Shown: positions 49,299 through 60,769, counted from the stretch's first letter. The stretch is DNA of 64,000 nucleotides from Micropterix aruncella (GCA_944548615.1 OX155973.1:7925910-7989909), one strand, 5' to 3'. A program made the numbers and translations. Notes: generated by a model not told the origin, from the letters alone.

Positions 49299-50156
49299 AA
49301 GATCTGATCTGGACGTATCAGCAAAGCTGCCTGTCCACAATAAATAATAATAATAAAAAAACAACTTTGAAGAGTCGGTGAAAACGCCTTCAAAGCTTTC
49401 ATTGTTTCCTGTCCACGAATTAAGCAACTCACATTAAAATGACAAATCTGCATAGATAATATGGGGTCAATATTTCTATTGATTAAATATATATGTCTCA
49501 TACAAGATTTTTGGCCTTAAAAATCGCAATCCTTGTAGCGGTCGCTCGCACGCCGCTTGCCACTCGTTTGGTCGCTGTCACGGAAATTTCCACGGCCGTT
49601 TGCCAGGGTTGCCATATAACATACAGCTTTTATCGCATGATACTATCGTAGAATTTAATAGTAACGAATCTTTGGCTATTTTCTGGCATCATACGATAAA
49701 ATATAGAAGCCCGTTCTATTTTCAAATGGATTTTTCGCAAACGGCGACCGTTGCCTCCATCGTGCCGTCATCATTGGACGCCACATTGGACGCCTCACAT
49801 TCCAGCGTATTTAGACTTGTATCCAATAATGGACGCGACACATTTGTCGGGTTAAATTTCCTTTACAGAACAGCATAGGTATGGTCCCATGCACTTCATA
49901 GGTAAGGACTAAGGACCCAATATTTCCAACCTAGCCCAATATTTTTTTGCTCACTCTTCGTAACCCAATTTCTTTTTTACTATTCTGACGATTTATACGC
50001 CAGAATAGTAAAAAAAAATATATAGTAAAATACGTCAGAACAGTAAAAATATAGGCAAAATAAAACTCATTTGAATGTCGACATAAACGTATATAATTTA
50101 ATCGAGGCGTTAAGTTTTAATAATAATGTAATAACTACATTGTAATTATATTAGTT
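49299..50156. other. No recognised gene
   Basis: A 92-codon plus-strand frame (49600-49878) shows no known domain. GACGCCACATTGGACGCCTC is a local duplication near 49780. Confidence 0.4.
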
Positions 50157-50309
50157 GACCCCTTGGCTTTGAAGGGGGAGTGAATGGGTGGTAAGGTGAA
50201 CGCTCACATGTGGCAAGACAGTTGTCCTAAACCTACCACCGCCGTTCGTTAGTCCGGAATCCACCCTTCACCTCCCAGAAGTGTAATAATTATATATGAT
50301 GGGCCCGAA
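50157..50309 (+). mobile_element. LINE 3' UTR fragment, same family as 1-361
   Basis: GGGGGAGTGAATGGGTGGTA ... GTTAGTCCGGAATCCAC ... TGATGGGCCCGA matches 224-361 with few changes. It ends 48 bp before the MVB12 coding exon. Confidence 0.75.
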
Positions 50310-50357
50310 AAGTGGCTGTCCTCTCCCTCTAAGTAATGTTTTTGTCGTTTTCCACAG

Positions 50358-50628
50358 GCACATCGATGATACTAAGATAAGAGTTCCGGTCGAGCGAGAA
50401 GATGGCTAAAGTCAAAAGTAACGGGGGTGATAGGCACTCTGACGGGATCGCTGCCCGACGACCGGCCGGTGACGGCGCTGCAGGTGGTCGAGAGCGCCTC
50501 CAAGTGTCCCCAGGGCTTCTGGCCCATCGGAAGAACCCACGACGAAGACTCGGACGCGGACCTGTGGCGCCAGGCAGTCGTCTTCGGCAAGAAGACAACG
50601 AGATACTTATGCATATCCAAGTCTGAGG
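50358..50628 (+). CDS. MVB12: MVB12 (ESCRT-I subunit), first coding exon with a G-run indel; partial
   Basis: Acceptor TTCCACAG|GCACATC and donor GAGG|GTAAGT bound the exon. From 50427 it reads PVTALQVVESASKCPQGFWP, IGRTHDEDSDADLWRQAVVF and GKKTTRYLCISKSEG, the start of a MABP domain as in MVB12A/B, which binds acidic membranes and joins TSG101, VPS28 and VPS37 in ESCRT-I at endosomes. The only nearby ATG (50402, context GAGAAGATGG) reads MAKVKSNGG and is out of frame with the domain; the switch lies at the GGGGG run 50423-50427, where one G too many would explain it. No in-frame ATG exists between the acceptor and the domain. Later exons are not visible and must lie beyond 64 kb or be missed. 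Confidence 0.78.
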
Positions 50629-51060
50629 GTAAGTCTTTTTATTCATCCGATGTACCTTTCGGTTTCTGTTTCGTTTTGTTTACATAGGCTTAAGGCGACG
50701 ACTATTGCCAACGGCTTCGGGCGATTGGGCGGAGCCAACGCGTGATAAGAGAACTGGAATCGCCGCGCGGCCGATAGCGGCTTGTAGAGTGACCATACGT
50801 ACGAAAATAGTGTACGTTCAAGATTCTAAGGTATTAAATAAATTAAAGTTCGTAATGTGAAATAATAATCGGATTTGTATTGTAATCATTCTCTTATTGT
50901 TAGAAAATTTGGTAAACAAGAATTACGTAATTACGTAAACAAAAACGCCCGCAATTAGCAAAAAAACATAGGATAAAGGTAATAAAAAACATAGGATAAT
51001 GAATTAGTCGATCCTAGGCATACGAGGAATATGATCATTAGAGACCCCTCTTATATAGTT
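50629..51060. other. Presumed MVB12 intron 2; no feature
   Basis: AT-rich, with one GC-rich patch at 50690-50780. Nothing coding recognised. Confidence 0.4.
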
Positions 51061-51064
51061 AGTG

Positions 51065-53562
51065 CTATACAGGGGCGCAAATAGAAAAGGGATGAGGAAA
51101 AAAAACAAGAAACGAAAAATGACGATTTTGAATGAAGTCAATAAAGACGAAGACACGCTTCGTAATCAAAGTCCTGGTATAGTTGCTGAATCGGCAAAGG
51201 TGTTGTGGCGCTGCGTATATTAAATTGTGCATTTCTATGCTTCTTTTAAATCCTTCTACCAAGATGGTGGATTCCATTCCGGTTGATGGACCTGAAAATG
51301 TAAATGACGTAAATGATAAATAAAATTGTTTTAAATATGAAATATATTGTGGTAATAATTGCTATTTCAAATACCAGAATAATTTTTGTAGCAATCATGC
51401 TCCTTAGGCGTGACATATTTCTTCGAAGCTTGGGCGCATATGCAGCAGTATTTATTTTTGACAGCCATAAAGAGAATTTTCCCGGTTCTTTTCCCTATTA
51501 TTGCAGCTGCGCCTGATAAGGCTGAGTAATTTTTCCTATAAGACCTTTTCCCCAGCAGCCATCGGCTATAACGTCAATAAATGGTATGCCGTTGTCAGTA
51601 ACTTTATCATCATCAAAAGCCAATCTACGTTCTTCTTTAGCGGCTTCATTCATCGACTGGGTTGTTTCTTTTTCCCAAACTTTGTTTATAGTTTCCAATC
51701 TTTTATTAAATATTGTATATGATATTTGGGGCAAGTCCATTGCGGCTAATAATTCATTTAGCTGTGAATGGCCACAACCTATTGCTATTGTGCCCGCAAC
51801 TGTGTTAATATTTATGTCAGTTTCAGGGTTATTGCAACAAATGACAAAGGTTTCACTACACATCTTACATTTTAGTTTTAATTTCGAAAGTAGCCCCAAT
51901 TTACGTTCAGATATTAATTCTATTGATTTCAAACCACAGTCTATACTCCCATGTGAAGATATTTGTTGAAGCTCTTTAAAAAACTGTGTTATATTCAATA
52001 TTCGCATTCCATTGACTACTTCTCCATTCTCTCTGAAAAGAAAATACACCTAATAAGAATTCTGTAATTGACATTGTCGGTGTTCTACAAACAAAACATG
52101 TGATAGGTACCTACAACAGAAAGCTATGCGCAAGTTATGCTGATGTCACAGTAATAATAATTATGCTTTGACCTGTCAGAGAATGACTTCTCATTTTCTG
52201 TACCAATATGCAAGGCTTCCTCCTCAGCAATTGTTGTTTCGTTCACTTCAGATCTACACATAGATAAACAATGATAGGTATAGTTATTCCTGCGAAAACA
52301 AAGTAAGGGTCGTTTTTCTACGAGTGCTGAGTTTGAATATCAAGCAAACCATGAATGCTATAATGGAATCCTTAGCTAAGTCCAAAATTTCGAAATTTTA
52401 ATTCGAATTCCGAAATTATCGAAATTTAACCGAAATTCCGAATTTCAAATGTCAAAATGTCAAGTGCGAAATTCGAACTTGAATGTTAAGTTCGTAATTC
52501 GAAGTAGAATGTCAAGTTCGAAATTCGAAGTAAAATGTCAAGTTCGAAATTCGAAGTAGAATTTCAAGTTTGAAATTCATAGTAGAATATCAAGTTCGAA
52601 ATTCGTAGTAGAATCTCAAGTTCGAAATTCGAAGTAAAATGTCAACTTCGAAATTCGAAGTAGAATTTCAAGTTTGAAATTCATAGTAGAATGTCAAGTT
52701 CGAAATTCAAAGCACAATTTCAAGTTTGAAATTCGAAGTAGCATTTCAAGTTTAAAAACTGACAAATTAAAAAAAATACTGTCTTTACCTACAGCGTTAC
52801 AAAGTCAGTCAGTGAGTCAGGGATGCGCGTAACTATGTTATAAGTAGGTTTATTATTATTACTACTAAATTTTTGGCTAAAACCCATAATTATCTTTTTG
52901 CAACAAAAACAACCCCCTCCAAACAAAGTATATTTTACGTCATACTACGAAAACCCGAATTAAATTTTGTCGCTTTACGAATGAATTTAGTAAACCGATG
53001 GTTCAACTTATATTTGTACTTTTACTTGCAGGATTCATATAGAAATCGGCCCTAAATCGATTTTCAAATTCAATATTCAAGTTTGATATTTGATTTCAAA
53101 ATAATATTCTGATTCCGACAGTTCTGATAAAACTTTCAAGTTCTGATAAAACATAATTATTGTTCGAATTACACTAAAATCAAAATATTAAATTAGGTAT
53201 GCATTTATCTGTGAGCATTACCTTTTGATGTAGTTTTGTTTACCTACACTGTTTACTCACCTCGTCTGTGAATTTACATCTTCAGAATTAGTGTTGTTTC
53301 GTATTCGCCTAAAATAAAAACAGTAATCACGTCAGTTTATAAAATAAAAGAAGTAATTTATTTTATGTGTTAATTAGTTAAATTGTTGCACGAATCCTAT
53401 TCGTGTGGTCACCCCAATTTGACGTCAGGCAAAGAGCATCAGAGTAGATAAATGGTAATAATATACACGTAATAATACACTAAAACACGTTACTTACCTT
53501 AATAATCTATTTTTCTCTAATATACTGTGTTTAAGTTTTAAAATTTTTGAGTTTCTGGCCAT
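51065..53562 (-). pseudogene. Mutator-like transposase gene, spliced, with late frameshift
   Basis: Five exons on the minus strand fit GT-AG rules and a constant phase: 53562-53498 (start ATG, MARNSKILKLKHSILEKNRL), 53308-53261, 52289-52173, 52032-51376 and from 51291 on. The long exon reads GMRILNITQFFKEL, KLKCKMCSETF (zinc-ribbon-like C..C), GTIAIGCGHSQLNELLAAMD and GIPFIDVIADGCWGK, the Mutator-like transposase domain with its conserved Asp. A one-base loss in GGGGAAAA near 51540 shifts the frame; the correct frame then continues as SYRKNYSALSGAAAIIGKRT and CCICAQASKKYVTPKEHDCY, and after intron 4 as GMESTILVEGFKRSIEMHN. It then decays. It lies antisense in the presumed MVB12 intron. Confidence 0.8.
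52455..52755. repeat. 26-bp minisatellite, about 11 units
   Basis: Consensus AATGTCAAGTTCGAAATTCG AAGTAG (26 bp, split here). Units differ by a few bases (TTTGAAATTCATAG variants alternate), suggesting a higher-order pattern. It lies in intron 2 of the Mutator-like gene. Confidence 0.85.
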
Positions 53563-54840
53563 TTTGTTTTTAATTATCGTAATTTATCTCGTTCGGAGCG
53601 CAGCGTCAGCATCCACCCGTGACAGTGGTCGCGGTCATACTGACTCTCGTCGCCGGCGAGGCCCGCTTTATAACTCGCGCACCAATTTTGTTCGAATAAG
53701 CAAAATCGGATATTATTCTTTGACTTTTCGAAAAAATTCACAGATAAGAAGATAGATAATTAAATTATCTTTAAAATGGTGCAGGTTTCATAATAATACA
53801 ATAGATAGTATTTGCGTAATTCTCGTGTTTGTCTTCGGTTAGACCTCATTTCCCAAATTAATTACACTATGTAATATAAACAAAATCTAAAATATTCACA
53901 GATTAGAATATTAGGTAAATGCTCTTGTTTAACATATATTTTTTTCGAAACGTAAGCAGTACTCGTTTAGACGTAATTATCAGTTTAAAATCATTAAAGT
54001 CGTATATCAGCGCCTTAAGTAGTTATTCGTGGACAAGATTGTTAAACTACGTTTATGTCGGTACCATAAACATGATCAAGGCGATTCTAGATAATAATAA
54101 TAATAAGAAGAGCTTTATTCAAAAGAATAAGTTAAGGCTCCCTTCCAAGTTGACGGGACTAAAAATTTAGATATTTTTGCAATGCCACGCGCCCGCGCGC
54201 TTTCGATATATACATAAAGATGTATAAGTATACCGCGGCGACAAGGAAATACGTCCCACCGTTGGCAGTGGCCAATTACGAATGACGATTTCGGCTTCGC
54301 GCGTCGTCTAATATAGTCAATTTGGCTTTTCAATTATAATATAATAAATTATCAAATAAATAGTTTTTTATAAAGTAAAAATTAGATTACAATAATAAAA
54401 TAACTTAAGATCACTGTGTTATTTTTTATATCACTCAAAAGTATCTTTAATAAATAGAAAAAAATAATAATGTTTGGCCATAACATTTCTGGAAATTGCG
54501 TAATTTCAAGCATTTTTTTCCTTTATTTTGTGTATGGAAGTTCCAAAAACTGTCTTGGTACTATGCAAATAGACCATACGCTGGTGTAAATAGTATTTTT
54601 TAATATTGAGAATAATCTCTAGGTTTTTCAAAATCTGAAGACAAATCTCGCTCGTTTTTATTTTTTTGGAAAACAGTAACAGAATAAAGATAATTTACAA
54701 TTAATATGGAAATAATTTACCAATTTCGTTTTGGCGAAATGATAGCTTAAGGACCAGGTTTTTAAAATCCGGTATAATTGTATTGAAATTCTTTTTCGTG
54801 TTCTCACAACCAGGTCACAAAATTATGCTTCATATAGCTT
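53563..54840. other. AT-rich spacer; (ATA)n LINE-like tail near 54090
   Basis: AATAATAATAAGAAGAGCTTTATTC at 54090-54115 (shown in short) resembles LINE 3' tails in reverse. The GC-richer 53590-53680 segment is upstream of the Mutator-like ATG and could be its promoter. No other gene seen. Confidence 0.4.
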
Positions 54841-56930
54841 TTGGCCGGCACGGCCTCTAAAATGCTTTGTCCCGAGCCAACCCTGGGTGCAGCAGCCCTG
54901 TCGCGGTGAAACTTAGAACGGGCTATCATAATTAAATCGGATACAAAATTTCATGTATGTACTGTTGACCGTTGAGGAGTCCCCTCGTCGGGAGCCAACC
55001 CTGGGTGCAGCAGCCATGTCATGATGAAATCTAGAACGGGCTGTCATAATTGCACGAGTATACAAAATTGTGTGTCTGTGCTGTTGACCGTGAAAGAATA
55101 GCCTCGTAGGGAGCCGATCCTGGGTGTCAGGTCATGCTCACCATAAAATCAGGTCATGCTCACCATAAAAACGCATTGTCATCGGACCTGAGCAGACGTG
55201 TAAAATTTCATCTTCATAGGATAATAGGAAGTGGTTCTAATTCATCTTGCTAGATTTGACCTAAATAAACATACTAACATAAGGTAAATAAAAGCTTTTA
55301 ATAAGTTAATAGCAAAAGCACATTTTTAAAAACAAGTTTTTATTAGATTTCTCTGTCCCGAACCAACCCTGGGTGCAGAATCCATATCATAGTGGAACTT
55401 AGAACGGGCTATCATAATTGAATGCGTATACAATATTGCGTGTCTGTGCTGTTGACCAATGAGGGGTCCCCTCGTCGGGAGCCAACCCTGGGGGCAGCAG
55501 CCATGTGTTGTTGACCGTGGAAGAGTAACCTCGTCGGAAGTCGATCCTGGGTGTACAATCAGGTCGGGAGCTAATGGGCCTTTTCTGAGTTGGCCACGAA
55601 GACCCATTCTGTTCAGGGTTGGTCACACTCACGGGTCAGCACCCATCCGGCGGCCTCCACGCATGAAGTGCGAGCCCGGGCAGGACTCTGGCCTTAGGGC
55701 TAGTTTCCCCTAGGAATCAACCTTCTGGCGCTCCTGGGCGGTCTGCGCACCGTGCGGCGTAAGCCAATTGATTGTGCACTCTGACTAATAGTCGGGGGAG
55801 TCTGGAAGCAGTACTGTTTCCTATAGAGCGGGGGTGGTTGCGGACCTTACGCGACTGCTCTTGAAACGACCATCGGCTACCCGATTCTAGGTGAACAGCC
55901 AAGCAAAGGATGCCGTGGTCCGCGATAGATTCGGTATACACCGTTTCACCGCTTCGTAAGAGAGAGGACCGCGCAAGCGACCTCGAACTCGTAACCAATC
56001 GAGAGACCGGAGTAATCTGGTCGTAATTGGAAGTAAGGGCGTGAGTGTAAGCCCGCTTGGTAACACACCTGCTTATCTCGCGGTTAAGGCGTTGGCCTCT
56101 TACGGGCATGTAACGGAGCTTGGCGGTGGACTATTTGTCCAAGTCTTCTGCGTTCTATTCTACAGGTAAGAAAATCATCAGGGACTGCTTGGAGCAGGAA
56201 CATCGGGCTTCCTGGAAACAGAGTCAGGGATGTCGCCAGGCAAAAGCCATGATGGAGCAACCACTACAGAAGAAAACCAAGGCCCTACTTGACATGAGCA
56301 AGAAGAACCTTAGAACCACTATCGGTCTCCTCACCGGACACACGACCCTTAGAGCTCATCTATTCAACCTTGGTTTGACTGAGAGCAAGGATTGCCGAAT
56401 ATGCGGCGAGGAACCTGAAGACAGCATACACATTGTTGGTCGCTGTCCAGGGCTCGCCGCCAAAAGACACAGTTTACTGGGACGAGCCTTTCTCGAACCC
56501 AGCGATCTGCCCAACTTGAAGGTCAGTGACCTGCTTGGACTGGTAAGAAGTACCGGGCTACTAGCTGACCACTGACCTAATCACACAGTGGGTAGTTACA
56601 AAAGACCTTACAGATCTAGGTGACATCAAGGGCTGGAAACAAGCCCCCCACTCCATCTACTACTACTACTACTACTACTACTACTGCGTTCTATTCACGG
56701 GAGATAAAACGACTAATCGTTAAAACTTCCTGAGGTGACGGGTTCGCCCGTTGTGGTTGACAACTCTATTTTGTAGAATCAGGTCAAGCTCACCACAAAA
56801 ACGCGTTGTCATCGGAACTGAACAGACATGTAAAATTTCAACTTCATATGATAATAGGAAGTGATTCTTATTCAGCTTGCATGATTTGACCTAAACAAAC
56901 ATACTAACATAAGGCAAATAAAAGCTTGTA
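54840..56930 (+). repeat. Repeat family A: partial copy plus extended copy with subrepeats and nested LINE
   Basis: 54840-55310 is a partial copy: two ~123-bp subrepeats (GAGCCAACCCTGGGTGCAGC ... CTGTTGACCGTTGAGGAG) and the 3' end (GACCTGAGCAGACGTGTAAA ... AATAAAAGCTTTTAATAAG). From about 55330 a second copy starts (AACAAGTTTTTATTAG), runs through subrepeats, the 0.6-kb core, a nested LINE (56161-56683) and the same 3' end, closing with AAATAAAAGCTTGT. The inverted ends match those of 39430-40390. Antisense frame 55717-56109 is the family's shared frame. Confidence 0.8.
56161..56683 (+). mobile_element. 5'-truncated R1/LOA-like LINE with (CTA)n tail, nested in family A
   Basis: Flanked by the 13-bp duplication CTGCGTTCTATTC (56148-56160, 56684-56696). 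It encodes, to a stop at 56575, LLTGHTTLRAHLFNLGLTES, then C..C.....DSIHIVGRCPG, the post-RNase-H zinc-knuckle-like end of R1/LOA-type LINEs. The 3' end is an 11-unit CTA repeat. The coding part is unbroken. Confidence 0.88.
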
Positions 56931-57956
56931 AAAAGCGAACGTTTTGGCGTCAGGCTCCGGATCTACATTTTTTTCCGAGAAGCGGAAAAAACTTGACTAA
57001 GCCCTCCAGCATTTGAGTTTAACGATTTAAAGAAAATCACGGATCAAATATACTGGGTGGAGTTGCTTGTATCGGCGATGAACTTGTTTATTCTTTCGCT
57101 AGTTTCCGTATCTATTTAATTCATGTTAACTAATTCCTGCACTACTTTCCGCGTGTTAGTTTTGTCTGGTGCCAGTTCTTCCCATTCCTATTTCCTTTTG
57201 AGAGAAACATTACTTATCTATATGTAATAATTAATATTGGTCTCAAAAATGCGCGCGGATTACAATTACGTAAACTGCGTATACTGAAAAATGCTGAACA
57301 AAAATGGATCACGAATCTATCGACCAATCAACTTCAACTTATCAGCTAGGTGAAGTAATCAGCCGTGAAGTAATCACTTGTATTTCCCCAATTAATTTAA
57401 ATCGGATGACTCACTGTTCAATCAGGGAAAGACGAAACGTGACTGCACAGTCGAATGGTTGGAGTCTCCGTGTGCGTTTTGATTCATGATTATATTAATT
57501 TATGCGCGCCATCATATACTAAATATAGAATCGGCCGCCGTTTGTTTACTGGGCAAACACCTCTATCGCTATTCAAATTGATCAAGTTAAACCCGTTAAA
57601 TAACTTCATGTTCTACGCTGCGTCGACCGGCTGCGCTTATGCGAAATAACAATACAGGTTTTGTTCAGTAATCGTCAGTTGTTCAGTAATTCGCAACTAT
57701 TACTGCACGTACCGACAAGATGGAATTTCGTAAGCAATGACGTCGCCATGGAACTCGGTATACTGTGGTCTGCTAGAGGGCCTGTGTTCTTCCGCTAGCA
57801 AACGTCCCTGTTCTGTGTGAGTTCTGTCTCCTCTTCTCCAGTTGATGAGGATTTTTACTTTCCCGGCCCACCAACCGACAACAAGCGAAAGTATTGTGAA
57901 CGTGCATTCTTTTTGAGATGAAGTCGGAAATATCAATTTAAGCCCCACTGAGACGA
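56931..57956. other. No recognised gene
   Basis: Short frames only. TCAGCTAGGTGAAGTAATCA-like words repeat locally near 57340-57370. Confidence 0.4.
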
Positions 57957-58894
57957 TTAACCGGTCGGGCGCCAACAATGCTTATAGGCATTTTGCGTCG
58001 TTTGACAAATCCGCGCGTAGCCCTTTCGGCTGGCCCATATAGATATCATATAAATATATAATATTTAATAAACTCTTTATTTGCACTTAAAAAAGTATAC
58101 AAAAAAGGCGAGCTTATTGCCACATGGCAATGTCTTACAGCTAACCTAAACATAGTGGTACATGCGCGCATAGTGAAAATAAAGATTATTACATAACATA
58201 CAGACAAGTGGAAGAATTTAAGACTAATAGTGCCCGAGGAGAGGAAATTGGGAGAGGAACAGGAGAGAAAGGGAAGAACTGGTTACTTCTTAGAAAGGTA
58301 GTAATCCTTAAGGTGAGTCTTGAACGATGGTAAAGAAGGCGAGTTTCGTATATTTGCTGGGAGATCGTTCCAGAGTCTTGCACCATGGACACAGAAAGAA
58401 TAGGAATAGAAATCACTATTATGACTCGGAATTTTTAATAAACTGTCAGAGGCTGACCGAAGTACGAGACCGTGGGAACTTAGTGGTTCAAAAAGCTCCT
58501 GGAGATAGGATGGTGTTAATTGGGTGAGTACACGATATAGGAGAGCCAGTATATGAACATTTCTTCTTTGGCGTATTGGCAACCACTTTAACTGTGCCCT
58601 ATAGTCGGACACGTGATCATACTTACGTAGACCGAAGATGAATCGTATGCATACATTTTGCAAACGTTCAAGTTTGTTGAGCAGTTCCTCTGATAAATCG
58701 AGATAAGCCACATCTGCATAGTCAAGGAGAGGCAAGAGGAGAGACAAGAGGAATATCCATGACTAACAAGATTACTTATTGAGTAACAAGAGGGAATTCA
58801 TGAAAAACGATATTGTTAGTATTTATCTACAAAATCGACCGTTTTTGCGAGCAACGCAGTTTTTTGCGTGCGAAGGCTGGCTTCCGACCGGTCA
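57957..58894. mobile_element. piggyBac-type MITE (family CCGGTC) split by a LINE
   Basis: TTAACCGGTCGGGCGCCAAC at the left and GACCGGTCAA at the right match 21535-21781; the last TTAA has become TCAA. The two halves rejoin at ATATAATAT / CATGACTAACAAGATTA once the LINE is removed. Confidence 0.8.
58062..58752 (-). mobile_element. LINE 3' end (C-terminal RT and 3' UTR), nested in the MITE
   Basis: The minus-strand frame 58747-58283 reads PLLDYADVAYLDLSEELLNK, LERLQNVCIRFIFGLRKYDH, then ARLWNDLPANIRNSPSLPSF, the standard C-terminus of a Jockey/CR1-group LINE, ending with a stop. The 3' UTR (GGCGAGCTTATTGCC in plus sense) is shared with 35022-35068, and with lower similarity with 61588-61700. 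A 5-bp AATAT flank is a possible target duplication. The 154-codon frame has no stop. Confidence 0.85.
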
Positions 58895-58924
58895 AGTCCT
58901 TTGCCAGATGGAAGTCTTTCTGTC

Positions 58925-59160
58925 TGACTGACTGTCTGTATGTATGTTTCTATGTGTGTCTATTCCTCCATGATAGCGCACAAACGCTTAACCGATTGAG
59001 CTGAAATTAGGAAACCGGTCATCATTTGGTCATGGCAAGAGTTGAAAAGGTTGTGGTTAAAATCGGTCCACCAGGGGCAAACTAGTCATATTTCAATCTT
59101 GAAATATTGGACTTAGGGACTTAGGGGACTTAGGGGAAATTTGGTAGGTACACGGATGCC
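58925..59160 (+). repeat. Dispersed repeat family D
   Basis: CTGACTGTCTGTATGTATG, ACCGATTGAGCTGAAATTAG, GGTCATGGCAAGAGTTGAAA, CTAGTCATATTTCAATCTTG; the most complete copy of this family in the window. Confidence 0.75.
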
Positions 59161-59264
59161 TTGTTTGTTGGGCTTATTGACAACTTTTAAAACACTTGGC
59201 CCCTCCCGCCCTTATCCGAGAAACGAACCGTGCCGCTCGAGGTGGTTGCTATGGAACCCAACCG

Positions 59265-59378
59265 GGTTCGTCCGCTGGCCGAGAGAAAGCACTCATCGAT
59301 TTTATTTATGAAATCAATATACAGAGGAAATCAGTCCTGTGCTACTTGCTGAGAAAGTCTTGAGGGGTGACACAACCG
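59265..59378 (+). repeat. Dispersed repeat family E
   Basis: GGTTCGTCCGCTGGCCGAGA to GTGACACAACCGATTTTT, matching 20286-20416. Confidence 0.7.
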
Positions 59379-60254
59379 ATTTTTATTTATTTTAATAGAT
59401 CACAAAAAATACACCGTTAATACTTAAACATAGTTTGTGTCGCTACTAAGTAGGCAGAGCCTGTTCTAAGGAGAACACCAATCAAATGATTATATGTAAA
59501 TAACTTCCAAACAATATTTCGGAATTAAATTAGGTTAAAATGAAACTTCCAGTAGACCACAATAATTTCACAACTACAAATAAGTAATAAGAAATAATAA
59601 GCACTTAAATAGAATGAATATAAATATGTGTATAACAAAAAAATATTGATTATTTTAAAATTGTTATAAAAAACTGTGTTTATTCTGCCATGGTTAATTA
59701 ACGAAGTAAGTAAGTAGCTAAGTAAGTAAGGCGATATTTTTGAAGTTATTTGCGTATTCCCAATATGTTTTTACTCGTAATATTGGCCATTCTTGGGGCA
59801 AGAAAGCTGTAACGACGTTGTCCAAAAGAGGTTAGACATTTCGGCACTTAACAGTTTTTCTTGCTTGTTCTCTCACTATTTTCCGAAGAAACGTAATTTT
59901 CATCTTCGGTATTATTTTCGAAATGGAGTATTGCTTTAAGTCAATACAACCGCCTCAAATCCAGCAACTGTGCCTCATTACATGTGATTATCATGTAATA
60001 TGAATTGATTGCAGGGGTACTCTTGCGACTGCCCAATGTGTCTTAAATTCTACCGCCGAAAATAGTAGGAAAGTATGTAGGCCAAGTAATCATCTTTTTT
60101 ATTGTGTTTTATGAAATCCTTACCAACTCAAGGAAAATCACCATCAACATGCCTCGAAATCGTGTCGTCTAGCGGCTGTATACGCCTTAAAATATATTCT
60201 ACTGACACTGATATAGTCACGCAAACCTTTCTCTACTCCGAAGAAAAAGGTTGA
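59379..60254. other. AT-rich, no gene; (AAGT)n tract
   Basis: AAGTAAGTAAGTAGCTAAGT near 59704 is a short microsatellite. No recognisable coding sequence. Confidence 0.4.
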
Positions 60255-60737
60255 TTGGAATCGGCCATATTGCGTGTAGTGCAAGTGACAGACATACGAA
60301 CGCTTACAGATACTACGGCGCTCAATAAAAAAATAATTGAAGTGATGACATATACGCAAGCTTAAAGTCGCGCAACGAGCCTTGGGGAGAGCAATACTTG
60401 AAGTTTCACTGCATGGTAGGATCCGAAATGAGGAAATCCGCAGAAGAACTAAGGTCACTGATATAGCTCGTAAAATACAACTTGAAATGGCAATGGGCGG
60501 GTCATATAGCTCGCAGAGGCGACAACCTTTGGGGAAAAACGGTTCTCGAATGGCGACCACGAACCGGAATACGCATTGTGGGACGGCCCCTTACAAGATG
60601 GACCGATGACCATAGCCAAGGTCGCACAAAGTATGTAGATGAAGGCGGCTCAAGACCGCTCGTCATGGCATTCTCTGGGGGAGGCCTATGTATGTCCAAC
60701 AGTGGACGTCTACCAGCTGATGATGATGATGATGTTG
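60255..60737 (+). mobile_element. RTE-type LINE 3' end with (GATGAT)n tail
   Basis: It reads AILEVSLHGRIRNEEIRRRT KVTDIARKIQ (split), then MKWQWAGHIARRGDNLWGKT and LEWRPRTGIRIVGRPLTRWT, the well-known C-terminal end of insect RTE elements, in two frames separated by a frameshift near 60480. The tail TGATGATGATGATGATG closes it. Confidence 0.85.
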
Positions 60738-60769
60738 AAATTAACTTCTATTAAATGTTCTTTATTTTT

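Noticed and set aside
49020..49501. Open frames across the N run
   Set aside because: They exist only because unknown bases contain no stop codon.
52455..52755. Repeats as a possible CRISPR array
   Set aside because: Contiguous 26-bp tandem units without unique spacers.
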